Shown piece after piece: positions 6,696 to 13,624 of a stretch of DNA of 17,685 bases. Numbering within the stretch: position 1 is the first letter of the stretch; each line of letters starts with the position of its first letter. Both the position numbers and the translations under genes were made by a program. The DNA is from Opitutaceae bacterium (GTDB taxonomy: Bacteria > Verrucomicrobiota > Verrucomicrobiia > Opitutales > Opitutaceae): contig SYDD01000091.1 in the NCBI GenBank assembly GCA_005786775.1, positions 1-17,685 of the forward strand. Reading direction: 5' to 3'. Below the pieces are notes generated by a model. It saw only the letters and a program-made list of their open reading frames with translations. It was not told the DNA's origin and did not search any database.

Positions 6696-6724
6696 GTTAT
6701 AGCAGAGGGCCGCTCGCCCGTGAA
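6696..6724 (-). promoter_or_regulatory. Sigma-70-like promoter giving a probable leaderless mRNA
   Basis: On the minus strand -35 TTCACG (6719-6724) and -10 TATAAC (6696-6701) are separated by exactly 17 bases. Transcription normally begins about 7 bases after the -10, which here is the A of the ATG at 6689, so the Cys-rich gene would be transcribed without a 5' leader. This fits the absence of a ribosome binding site. The -10 matches the consensus at 5 of 6 positions and the -35 at 4 of 6. Confidence 0.55.
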
Positions 6725-6742
6725 TCGTGCCCCCGGCGAGCG
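6711..6742. repeat. 8-bp inverted repeat overlapping the promoter
   Basis: Arms CGCTCGCC (6711-6718) and GGCGAGCG (6735-6742) enclose a 16-base loop. The left arm falls inside the promoter spacer and the -35 hexamer lies in the loop. In the leftward direction it also sits 30 bases beyond the response regulator stop. It could therefore act as a weak terminator for the two-component operon or as an operator of the downstream promoter. No T-run follows. Confidence 0.4.
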
Positions 6743-6771
6743 CCCCCTCGCGGAAACCATGAGGCGCCGGT

Positions 6772-7455
6772 TCACGGCGCGCCTCCTCCGCCCCAGCTGG
6801 CGGCGGCGTGCACGAGTTCCGTGGAGTTGCTCAGGCCCAGCTTCTCTTTGAGGTGCGAGCGGTGGGTCTCGACCGTGCTCACGCTCACGCGAAGTCGGCG
6901 GGCAATCTGCCGGGTGCTTTGGGCACGGCCAATCAGCTCGAAGATCTCTAGCTCGCGATCGCTCAACAGGCTCGCGTTGTCCCGGGGGGCCTGCGCCGCA
7001 CCGCGGGAGAAGCGGTGCACCGCGCGGTCCCGCATCGCCTCGCTGAGGTAGACCTTCCCCTGCAGCACGGCTCGGACGGCCGCGATCAACGGAGCCGCGC
7101 CCTCGCTCTTCATCAGGTAACCGCGCGCGCCCGCCCGCAGAGCCCGCTCCGCGTACAAGCTCTCGTAGTGCATCGAAAAGACCAGCACGGGAACCTTCGG
7201 GTGCAGCGCATGGAGGTCCTTGATCAGCTCCAACCCGCTCCGCTCCCCCAGGCTCAGGTCCACCACCACCAGGTCTGGCGTCTCCGCGCGCACCGCGGAG
7301 AGCGCCGCGCGGGCGGAATCGACCTCGCCGCAGACCTTCAGGCCAGGCTGCTGCTGCAGGAGACTCGCCACGCCGTGGCGGGTCATCGGATGATCATCCA
7401 CCACTAATATGCGCTTAGCGGCCGCGGCGCGGGGAGCAGAAGGGTGGTCTTTCAT
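6772..7455 (-). CDS. NarL/FixJ-family response regulator
   Basis: 227 aa. The receiver domain (about 14-130) has the acidic pair Asp20-Asp21, phosphoacceptor Asp66 in VVVDLS, Ser94 at the conserved Thr/Ser position, and Lys116 in YLMKSEG. The C-terminal LuxR-type helix-turn-helix (about 163-222) contains LSDRELEIFELI and the recognition region VSVSTVETHRSHLKEKLGL. It is a DNA-binding output of the adjacent histidine kinase, which ends one base into this start codon (TGATG), so the two are cotranscribed and probably translationally coupled. The start at 7455 leaves a short Ala-rich leader before the first strand KRILVVDD. Its targets cannot be read from the sequence. Confidence 0.95.
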   Translation of the reverse strand: MKDHPSAPRAAAAKRILVVDDHPMTRHGVASLLQQQPGLKVCGEVDSARAALSAVRAETPDLVVVDLSLGERSGLELIKDLHALHPKVPVLVFSMHYESLYAERALRAGARGYLMKSEGAAPLIAAVRAVLQGKVYLSEAMRDRAVHRFSRGAAQAPRDNASLLSDRELEIFELIGRAQSTRQIARRLRVSVSTVETHRSHLKEKLGLSNSTELVHAAASWGGGGAP

Positions 7456-9281
7456 CAGGAAACGAGAGCTCGGCCGCGGGCGACGGTGATTGCGTCGGTG
7501 ACGGTACAGACGACGGCCAGCCCACGGGCCCGGGGCACCAGCTCCAGCCGGCCGCCGATCACGCCAGCCCGGTACCGCATGATCCGGAGACCCATCCCGG
7601 AACCCTTGTTCGCCCGGAGGGTTCGGCCGTTGTTCACGACCTTCAGCACTAGATCGCCACCGCCCTCGGCTAGTACCAGTTCGAGGCGGGTGGCCCGGCC
7701 ATGCCGTAAAGCGTTCGCCACCGACTCCTGCGCAATCCGAAACAGGTTGGTGCACAACAACGGATCCGCAATCACCACCTCCGTCTGATTAGTGAAGCGG
7801 CAGCGGCAGTGGTACATCTTGCGGATCCGCTGTGCGAAATCCTTCAACGCCGCCGCCAAGCCGCCGCGGTGCAACACCGCGTTCAGGGACAGCCCTCGGG
7901 CGATATCCCGCGTCTGCCGGCTCGCCGAGCGCAATAGGCCCGATATCTCCCGCAACTCGCGCGCGACCCGGGAATCACGGCCGGCGATCCGACCAGCGAC
8001 CGATTCGCTCATGAACTCGATCGCGGTCAGCTGCTGACACAGGTCGTCGTGTAGCTCGCGTCCGATCCGCTCCTGCTCCCGCTCCGCAATGGCCAGCACC
8101 TCGCGCTCTAGGTCGACCCGCGGGGTGATGTCCCGGACATAAAAACGACAATGGGTCAGCTTCCGCTCGCGCCACGAGCCGTTGGCGTCGATCAGGACGT
8201 GCCGCAGGGAGCCGTCTGGCCGCCGCACCTGAAACCGCCGGTTGAGCAGGGTCTCGCCGGAGGCCACTCCACTCAGGAGCCCGGCGATCCCACCTTCCTC
8301 CACGTGAAACGCATCCAGCCGCTGACCCATCACCTCACTCCGCGGGCGGCCCAAGATCTCAAGCTCAGCGTCATTCACCCGCTCGACCTCACCGTCCGGC
8401 CGCAACCAGAGCAGGCCGAGCGGTGCCGCATCAAAGAAATCCGTCAGGGCCCGCCAATTTTCCACCATCCCGCGCAACGCCTCCACCCGCTCGGTTACAT
8501 CCCGAATGAAGGCGACCGTGCAGGCCGTGGCTCCCTCGCCCGTGCGCGCGAAAGACGCCTCGACTGGGAACTCCGTGCCGTCCGCGCGCATCGCCATCCG
8601 GGGCGGCAAGGTGGAAATGTGCACGCAACCGTGGATCGCCGCCCGCCGCAGGTCCTGCCGAATCGCCAAACGATGCCGCACCGGCACCAGCACCGTGATC
8701 GGCTGGCCCGCCACTCGCTGGGAGGACCAGCCGAACATCCGCTCCGCCGCCGGGTTGAAGCGCACAATCTTGCCTTCCGGGGACAGCAGGACAATCGCGT
8801 CAAGCGCGGAACCGAAAATCTCCGAGAGCTGCCGCTCCCGCCGACCCACCGCCGCTAGGCCCACTCGCAACTGCTCCTCCGCCTCCGTCACCTGCCGCGC
8901 GAGCTCCTCATTGCGCCGACCGAGCGACAACTCGCCCGCCTTACGCGAGGTAACGTCGAGCGCCACCACCGTGCACCCCTCGGGATGCGACGCCGCCACC
9001 AGTTGCATGCAGCGCGGCACCGAGCGCCGGGGGTGGAGCCAAAACTCCTCCGGCTCCGGTACACCCCCGCGAATGGCCGCGTGAAGGAAGGCGCGGAACC
9101 GCCGCCGGTCCGACGGGTGGACACCAGCGGACAACCGCAAGCTGCCCCACCCCAGCAACCGATGCCGACGAATCAGTCCTAGACCGGCGCCATTGGCGCA
9201 CGACACCCGACCGTCTCGATCCAGAAGAAAACAAACCAACGGAACCTCCATCGCCGCCACTTTCGCCGACGAAATAATCAT
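7455..9281 (-). CDS. Soluble three-PAS histidine kinase (NarX/DegS, HisKA_3 type)
   Basis: 608 aa from the ATG at 9281. There are no membrane helices, so it should sense a cytoplasmic signal. Domains: PAS 1 (about 10-115), a coiled coil (about 115-153), PAS 2 (about 154-266, EIFGSALDAIVLLSPEGKIV), PAS 3 (about 279-390, DFFDAAPLGLLWLRPDGEVE), HisKA_3 dimerisation (about 395-465) with phospho-His411 in RELHDDLCQQL, and HATPase_c (about 505-600) with Asn524 in QESVANALRHG and the G-box GSGMGLRIM. It would phosphorylate the adjacent NarL-type regulator. An ATG at 9440 would add 53 residues rich in Lys/Ile/Asn and encoded by AT-rich DNA unlike the rest of the gene; I regard that as upstream control DNA. 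A third possible start is at 9251. PAS 1 has no visible heme or flavin signature. Confidence 0.9.
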   Translation of the reverse strand: MIISSAKVAAMEVPLVCFLLDRDGRVSCANGAGLGLIRRHRLLGWGSLRLSAGVHPSDRRRFRAFLHAAIRGGVPEPEEFWLHPRRSVPRCMQLVAASHPEGCTVVALDVTSRKAGELSLGRRNEELARQVTEAEEQLRVGLAAVGRRERQLSEIFGSALDAIVLLSPEGKIVRFNPAAERMFGWSSQRVAGQPITVLVPVRHRLAIRQDLRRAAIHGCVHISTLPPRMAMRADGTEFPVEASFARTGEGATACTVAFIRDVTERVEALRGMVENWRALTDFFDAAPLGLLWLRPDGEVERVNDAELEILGRPRSEVMGQRLDAFHVEEGGIAGLLSGVASGETLLNRRFQVRRPDGSLRHVLIDANGSWRERKLTHCRFYVRDITPRVDLEREVLAIAEREQERIGRELHDDLCQQLTAIEFMSESVAGRIAGRDSRVARELREISGLLRSASRQTRDIARGLSLNAVLHRGGLAAALKDFAQRIRKMYHCRCRFTNQTEVVIADPLLCTNLFRIAQESVANALRHGRATRLELVLAEGGGDLVLKVVNNGRTLRANKGSGMGLRIMRYRAGVIGGRLELVPRARGLAVVCTVTDAITVARGRALVS

Positions 9282-9381
9282 CCCGACGTTGCCATTTTCC
9301 AACAGCCGTAGCGCCCGCCCGCCTTCCGAACCGGGCGCCCGAGATTGAACTCGCGAAAAACTCGCCTTTAACCGCGATTTT

Positions 9382-9397
9382 AGGTTAAATTTAACCT
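9382..9397. promoter_or_regulatory. Perfect 16-bp palindrome, candidate operator
   Basis: AGGTTAAATTTAACCT is fully self-complementary. It lies about 100 bases upstream of the chosen kinase start in the AT-rich region. Half of it recurs as TTTAACC at 9367-9373. A 16-bp symmetric AT-rich sequence is a typical dimeric regulator site; it might be autoregulated by the adjacent response regulator or bound by the LysR-type protein, neither of which the sequence proves. Confidence 0.45.
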
Positions 9398-9450
9398 TAG
9401 ATTGTATTATTTTTCTCAATTTTATGGTTACTTTTTGCATTACTACCTAA

Positions 9451-9460
9451 GGTTGCAACC
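9451..9460. repeat. 10-bp perfect palindrome GGTTGCAACC
   Basis: It is self-complementary and shares the GGTT/AACC ends with the 16-bp palindrome about 60 bases to the left. It may be a second, differently spaced site for the same regulator. It is too short to be secure alone. Confidence 0.3.
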
Positions 9461-9576
9461 ACGAAAAGGCGAAGGATCTCAATTATTGCTTTCTAATGCC
9501 TACACCGCGGACTCTAAGGCCCTTAATTCGACAATTAAACCCCTTATCAATCAATTTTTGCAGTTCTTATAAGGAT

Positions 9577-9586
9577 TTGGGCCCAA
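9577..9586. repeat. 10-bp perfect palindrome TTGGGCCCAA
   Basis: It is self-complementary, with imperfectly symmetric GATT/AATC flanks. It lies about 110 bases beyond the LysR-type gene's stop in its direction of transcription. Alone it is weak evidence for a site. Confidence 0.25.
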
Positions 9587-9696
9587 TCAGACTCACCGCC
9601 CTTGCGGGCAACGCCCTAGCCGTTCCTGACCAGATGGAACCGGCTCCAAATCAACGCTTAAGGAAGTTTTCCGCCGCAAGACGTGCGGGGGCGTGC

Positions 9697-9981
9697 TTAG
9701 TCCGGACGTCGCGCCCAGGCTTGGATGCCCGTCCGAGCCGTCTGCATTTCACTGAGAATCAGCTCCGCCCGTTCCGCCAGGTAGCGGCCGCCCGCGGTGA
9801 GCCGCACGGCCCGGCCTTCGCGGGTGAAGAGGGCTACCCCAAGCTCATCCTCCAGCCCACGGATGGCGTGGCTGACGGCTGACTGGGTGAGGCTCAGCTC
9901 GCGGGCCGCGTGGGTGAAGCTTCCCACCCGCACGACGGTGGTGAAGGCGAGCAGGCGGCGGCTGTCGAGGATGGGCGGCAT
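9697..9981 (-). CDS. LysR-type winged-helix protein lacking the effector domain
   Basis: 94 aa, about a third of a normal LysR-type regulator (near 300 aa). It contains the complete N-terminal winged helix: LDSRRLLAFTTVVRVGSFTH, then AARELSLTQSAVSHAIRGLE (helix-turn-helix, about 26-45) and the wing LFTREGRAVRLT. The start of the long linker helix (about 66-88) follows, and it stops with TAA at 9697-9699. No remnant of the substrate-binding domain is recognisable in the 250 bases downstream in any minus-strand frame, so this is either a naturally short DNA-binding protein or an old truncation. It is divergent from the S46 peptidase gene with 153 bases between starts, the usual arrangement for a LysR regulator and its target. 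DNA binding is likely; ligand response is not possible with this domain alone. Confidence 0.8.
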   Translation of the reverse strand: MPPILDSRRLLAFTTVVRVGSFTHAARELSLTQSAVSHAIRGLEDELGVALFTREGRAVRLTAGGRYLAERAELILSEMQTARTGIQAWARRPD

Positions 9982-10134
9982 GGCGCGGACGAGCCCGCGC
10001 CCTCCTCCAGCAACTCCCGTGCCCCGAGCGGCCCCGGCGCGGGACTATGAAAAGAATTCGCCGAAACGACCCCGGCGGCGGGCCCAGCCTTTACCCGGGG
10101 CCGGCGGCCGCTACGGTCGGCGACCTTGCCTCCG

Positions 10135-12321
10135 ATGCGTCTTCCCCGATCGACCCGCTCCCTCCTGTTCGCCGTCGCCTGCGCCGCGCCCCTGCCCGCC
10201 GAGGAGGGGATGTGGCTCCCGCGGCAGATGCCCGCCCTCGCCAGTGAGCTCAAGGCCCTCGGCTACACCGGGGACGCGGCCGCCTTCGCCGACCTGACCG
10301 GCTTTCCGCTCGGCGCGGTCGTGTCGCTCGGGGGATGCAGCGCCTCGTTCGTCTCCCCCGACGGCCTGATCGTCACCAACCACCACTGCGTGCAGGGGCA
10401 GCTCCAGTTCAACTCGAGGCCGGACCGCAACCTGATGGTCGACGGCTTTCTCGCGCCGGACCGGGCGGGGGAACTGCCCGGGGGCCCGGGCTCGCGAGTG
10501 TTCGTGACCGTGGCGGTCGAGGACGTGACGGCGGCGGTGACGGGCAACATCCCGACGGAGGTGACGGGCCGGGCTTACTTTGACCTGCTGGAGCGGCGCC
10601 AAAAGGAGCTGACGGCCGCGCGGGAGCGGGAGCCGGGCTACCGCTGCACCGTGACCTCGTTCTTCGAGGGCCTGCAGTACCTGGCGGTGACGCAGCTGGA
10701 GATCCGCGATGTGCGGCTGGTGTACGCGCCAGCGGCGGGGATCGGCAACTTCGGGGGCGAGACGGACAACTGGCAATGGCCGCGGCACACGGGCGACTTC
10801 GCCTTCCTGCGGGCCTACGTGGGGCCGGATGGCCGGCCGGCCGCGCCGGCGCCGGCCAACGTGCCCTTCCGGCCGCGCCACTGGCTCAAGGTGTCAGCGG
10901 CCGGGGCCTCCCCGGGCGAGCTGGTGTTTGTGGCCGGCTATCCCGGCCGTACCGCCCGGTTCCCCTCCTTCGCGACCATCCGCGAGACGGTCGAGTTCAG
11001 CCTCCCGCGCCTGCTCCGGCGCTATCCCGAGCAGATCGCGCTGCTCGAGCGCGTCGGCGCGGAGGACCCCGAGACGGCGCTGCGCGTCTCCACCCGGATC
11101 CGTGGCCTGCACAACACGCTGACCAAGACCCGCGGCGTGGAGGCGGCGATGGTGCGCGGCGGGGTGCTCGCCCAGAAGGAGGCGGCGGAGCGGCAGCTGC
11201 TCGCCTGGATCGAGGCCGACCCGACGCGCCAGGCCGAGTACGGGCACGCGATCCCCGGCATCGGCGCCCTGCAGGCCGAACGCGCCCGCCTGCGCGAGCG
11301 CAACCTGCTCCTCGGGGAATTCGCCGGGGCCGGCACCGCCCTGGGCGCCGCCGAAACCCTTCACCGGCTGGCCATCGAGGCCGCCAAGCCCGATACCGAG
11401 CGCGATCCTCAGTTTCAGGAACGCAACTGGCCGCGCCTGCGCGAAGGCCTTGAGCGGCTCCAGCGCAACCTCGACCGCCGCGCCGACCGCGCACTCTTGG
11501 CCTACCACCTCGAGTCCATCGCGAAGCTGCCCGCGGAAGCTCGCCTCACCGTGCTCGACCGTCTGGTGGGCCTAGCGCCCGGGCAGGAACCCGCCGCCGC
11601 GACCGCCGCCATCGCGGCGTGGGTCGAGCGGCACGTCAGCGCCTCGCGCCTTTACGAACGTGACTTCCGCCTCGGCCTGTTCGCGCAGGACCCCGCGGCC
11701 CTCGCGGCGGCGGCGGATCCACTGCTGCAGGTAGCCGCGGCACTGTTCCCCGAGCAGGAGCAGGTGCGGACGGAGGCGAAGGACTACAGCGGCCGCCTCG
11801 CCCGCCTGAGCCCCGTCCACGCGGCGGCGGTGCTCGCCCAAGCCGGCGGACGCGTCGCCCCGGACGCCAATGGTACCCTCCGCGTGACCTACGGCACCGT
11901 GAAAGGCGTGGAAAGCCGCGACGGTCTCTTCTACTTGCCGCAGACCTCCCTCCGCGGCGTGGCGGCCAAGGCCACTGGCCAAGGCGACTTCCGCGCGCCC
12001 GCAGCCCAGCTCGCGGCCATCCGCGCTCTCCGCGCGGGCACTGCTTCCCCCTACGTGGATCCGCGCTTGAAGGACGTCCCCGTAAACTTCCTCTCCAACG
12101 TGGATACCACCGGCGGCAACTCCGGTTCCCCTACCCTCAACGCGCGCGGCGAGCTCGTGGGACTACTCTTCGATGGCACCTACGACACCGTGGCCTCGGA
12201 CTACTTCCACGACCGCGAAAGAACCCGCAGCATTCACTGCGATTCCCGCTACCTGCTCTGGGTCCTGACCGCGGTCGAGCGCGCGGACGAGCTCCTGCGC
12301 GAGCTGACGCTCGCACCCTGA
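10135..12321 (+). CDS. S46 family dipeptidyl-peptidase (DPP7/DAP BII-like), exported
   Basis: 728 aa, the usual S46 length. The first 22 residues form a signal peptide, so it acts in the periplasm or at the cell surface, releasing dipeptides from peptide N-termini. The chymotrypsin-like triad is visible: His84 in TNHHC, Asp221 in PRHTGDFAF and Ser663 in TTGGNSGSP. The conserved substrate N-terminus pocket FGGETDNWQWPRH precedes Asp221. The residue 18 positions after the catalytic Ser is Gly681; in characterised S46 enzymes Gly here goes with DPP7/DAP BII-like hydrophobic or broad P1 preference and Arg with DPP11 acidic preference, so a DPP7-like preference is inferred. I prefer the ATG at 10135 to the in-frame TTG at 10126 because it begins the signal peptide directly. 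It is divergent from the LysR-type gene. Confidence 0.93.
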   Translation: MRLPRSTRSLLFAVACAAPLPAEEGMWLPRQMPALASELKALGYTGDAAAFADLTGFPLGAVVSLGGCSASFVSPDGLIVTNHHCVQGQLQFNSRPDRNLMVDGFLAPDRAGELPGGPGSRVFVTVAVEDVTAAVTGNIPTEVTGRAYFDLLERRQKELTAAREREPGYRCTVTSFFEGLQYLAVTQLEIRDVRLVYAPAAGIGNFGGETDNWQWPRHTGDFAFLRAYVGPDGRPAAPAPANVPFRPRHWLKVSAAGASPGELVFVAGYPGRTARFPSFATIRETVEFSLPRLLRRYPEQIALLERVGAEDPETALRVSTRIRGLHNTLTKTRGVEAAMVRGGVLAQKEAAERQLLAWIEADPTRQAEYGHAIPGIGALQAERARLRERNLLLGEFAGAGTALGAAETLHRLAIEAAKPDTERDPQFQERNWPRLREGLERLQRNLDRRADRALLAYHLESIAKLPAEARLTVLDRLVGLAPGQEPAAATAAIAAWVERHVSASRLYERDFRLGLFAQDPAALAAAADPLLQVAAALFPEQEQVRTEAKDYSGRLARLSPVHAAAVLAQAGGRVAPDANGTLRVTYGTVKGVESRDGLFYLPQTSLRGVAAKATGQGDFRAPAAQLAAIRALRAGTASPYVDPRLKDVPVNFLSNVDTTGGNSGSPTLNARGELVGLLFDGTYDTVASDYFHDRERTRSIHCDSRYLLWVLTAVERADELLRELTLAP

Positions 12322-12335
12322 GGCCCGTCGCGCCC

Positions 12336-12361
12336 CGCCCGCGGAGCCCCGCCCGCGGGCG
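12336..12361. terminator. GC hairpin between convergent genes
   Basis: CGCCCGCGG (12336-12344) pairs with CCGCGGGCG (12353-12361) across an 8-base loop, giving a 9-bp all-GC stem in the 53 bases between the converging S46 and oxidoreductase genes. No T-run follows on either strand, so it would be a bidirectional, non-canonical terminator at best; this GC content makes chance hairpins common. Confidence 0.4.
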
Positions 12362-12374
12362 CGCCGGCCCCGCC

Positions 12375-13538
12375 TTAGCGGCGGAAGGACTTCGTAAAGT
12401 CCTCCGCCACCTGCTGGACGACCTTCTTCTCGTGGCGAGAAGTGGCGATCAGCTCATTGAGCTTCTTTTCCCACGCGGCGCTGGCCATCGGGAGCTCGAC
12501 GTTCTGGCCGAGCAGCGAGGAGAACAGCAGCACGTTGGCGAGCTCAACCGAGCCCATCCCCTCGGCACCGGGGGCGATGAGGGGTGTGCCGTCGAGGATC
12601 GAGTCGACAAAGTTCTGGATCAGTGTGCAGTGCGCGTTCGGCGCGTTGTCGAAGGGAATCTCAACATTCCAGACCTCGGGCTTGGCGAAGCCGCTCTTGG
12701 AGGTCTTGGAGAACTGGACCATATCCGCGTCATTGCGCGTGAAGTGGATCTTATTGTTCTCGAGGACGACCTTGCCACGGGTGCCGCAGAGCTCGAAGCG
12801 GTTGGTACCGGGGGCCTCGCCAGTGGACGAGATAAACACGCCGGTGGCGCCGTTCTTCCACTCGAGGTAAGTGGTAATATTGTCCTCGACCTCGATGTTG
12901 TGGAAGCGGCCCAGCTGGCAGAAGCCGCGGACGCGGGCGGGCATGCCGCAGAGCCACTGCAGCATATCGAGCTGGTGGAGGCATTGGTTAAGGAGGACGC
13001 CGCCGCCCTCGCCCTTCCACGTGGCCCGCCACCCGCCGCTCGCGTAGTAGGCCTCGGTGCGGAACCAATCGGTGATGATCCAGTTCATCCGCACCAGCTC
13101 GCCGAGCTCGCCGCCCTGAATCAGCTGGCGGAGCTTCAAATAGCGAGGCTCCACGCGCATCTGGAACATCCCGGCGAAGACCTGCTTCGGCCGGGCGGCG
13201 GCGCAGGCGATGAGGCGTTCGGCGTCGGCCTTGTGGGCGGAAATTGGCTTCTCGACCATCACGTGGAGGCCGTTCTGCAGCGCATCGATGCCGAGCGAGG
13301 TATGCAGGAAGTGAGGGGTGGCGATGACGAGCGCGTCGATCTCCCCGGAACGGATCATCTCCTCGGCGCTGGTGAAGGTTTTCAGCCCAGACCGACCCTT
13401 GTAGGCCTCGAGGCCGGGCGCGAAGGCGTCGCTGACGGCGGTGAGGGTGCAACGGGACACCTTGTTCTCGAGCAGGTAACCGGCGTGGAAACGCCCGATG
13501 TTGCCCAGACCGACGATGCCGAGACGTACGTTTTTCAT
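12375..13538 (-). CDS. Gfo/Idh/MocA family NAD(P)-dependent oxidoreductase
   Basis: 387 aa, normal family length. The N-terminal Rossmann domain (about 1-125) has the dinucleotide loop GIVGLGNIG (8-16) and ends with EKPIS (96-100), where Lys97 is the conserved catalytic lysine. The C-terminal alpha/beta domain carries WKGEGGGVLLNQ and CLHQLD, giving the conserved His188 and Asp191. Such enzymes oxidise or reduce a hydroxyl of sugars, inositols or polyols. No Tat or Sec signal is present, so it is cytoplasmic. The substrate is unknown; it is the third gene of a transporter-kinase-dehydrogenase run, so a sugar or sugar alcohol taken up by the MFS protein is a reasonable guess. An 86-base gap containing a 12-bp palindrome separates it from the kinase gene. 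Confidence 0.9.
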   Translation of the reverse strand: MKNVRLGIVGLGNIGRFHAGYLLENKVSRCTLTAVSDAFAPGLEAYKGRSGLKTFTSAEEMIRSGEIDALVIATPHFLHTSLGIDALQNGLHVMVEKPISAHKADAERLIACAAARPKQVFAGMFQMRVEPRYLKLRQLIQGGELGELVRMNWIITDWFRTEAYYASGGWRATWKGEGGGVLLNQCLHQLDMLQWLCGMPARVRGFCQLGRFHNIEVEDNITTYLEWKNGATGVFISSTGEAPGTNRFELCGTRGKVVLENNKIHFTRNDADMVQFSKTSKSGFAKPEVWNVEIPFDNAPNAHCTLIQNFVDSILDGTPLIAPGAEGMGSVELANVLLFSSLLGQNVELPMASAAWEKKLNELIATSRHEKKVVQQVAEDFTKSFRR

Positions 13539-13576
13539 GGGAGGAAGGGGGGAGGCGGACTATCCGCGGAGGGAAA

Positions 13577-13588
13577 TTGCCGCGGCAA
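13577..13588. promoter_or_regulatory. 12-bp perfect palindrome between kinase and dehydrogenase genes
   Basis: TTGCCGCGGCAA is self-complementary with a central CpG and lies 38 bases before the dehydrogenase start. A second 8-bp palindrome, TCCGCGGA, is at 13563-13570. A central CpG is typical of LacI-family operators, so an internal regulated promoter is possible; a simple RNA hairpin is an alternative. Confidence 0.35.
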
Positions 13589-13624
13589 CCACATTCTCCG
13601 GCCGCGCCGCCGCGCGGGGCCGCT

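Larger units (their letters stand above)
9282..9696. promoter_or_regulatory. AT-rich control region upstream of the histidine kinase operon
   Basis: 415 bases lie between the LysR-type gene's stop and the kinase start. The stretch 9360-9575 is far richer in A/T than anything else in the window. It holds three perfect palindromes, listed separately, plus a second TTTAACC (9367-9373) repeating half of the longest one. A promoter for the kinase operon should lie here; I see AT-rich -10-like hexamers on the minus strand but no pair good enough to name. An open frame running rightward from 9496 overlaps the LysR gene antisense and looks non-coding. Confidence 0.5.

Noticed and set aside
9496..9882. 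128-codon rightward frame overlapping the LysR-type gene
   Set aside because: It is antisense to a recognised winged-helix gene, lacks a ribosome site and its composition changes abruptly from AT-rich to GC-rich. No motif is seen.
10126..10134. TTG start for the S46 peptidase
   Set aside because: It adds only three residues before the ATG that begins the signal peptide; no supporting ribosome site is present.
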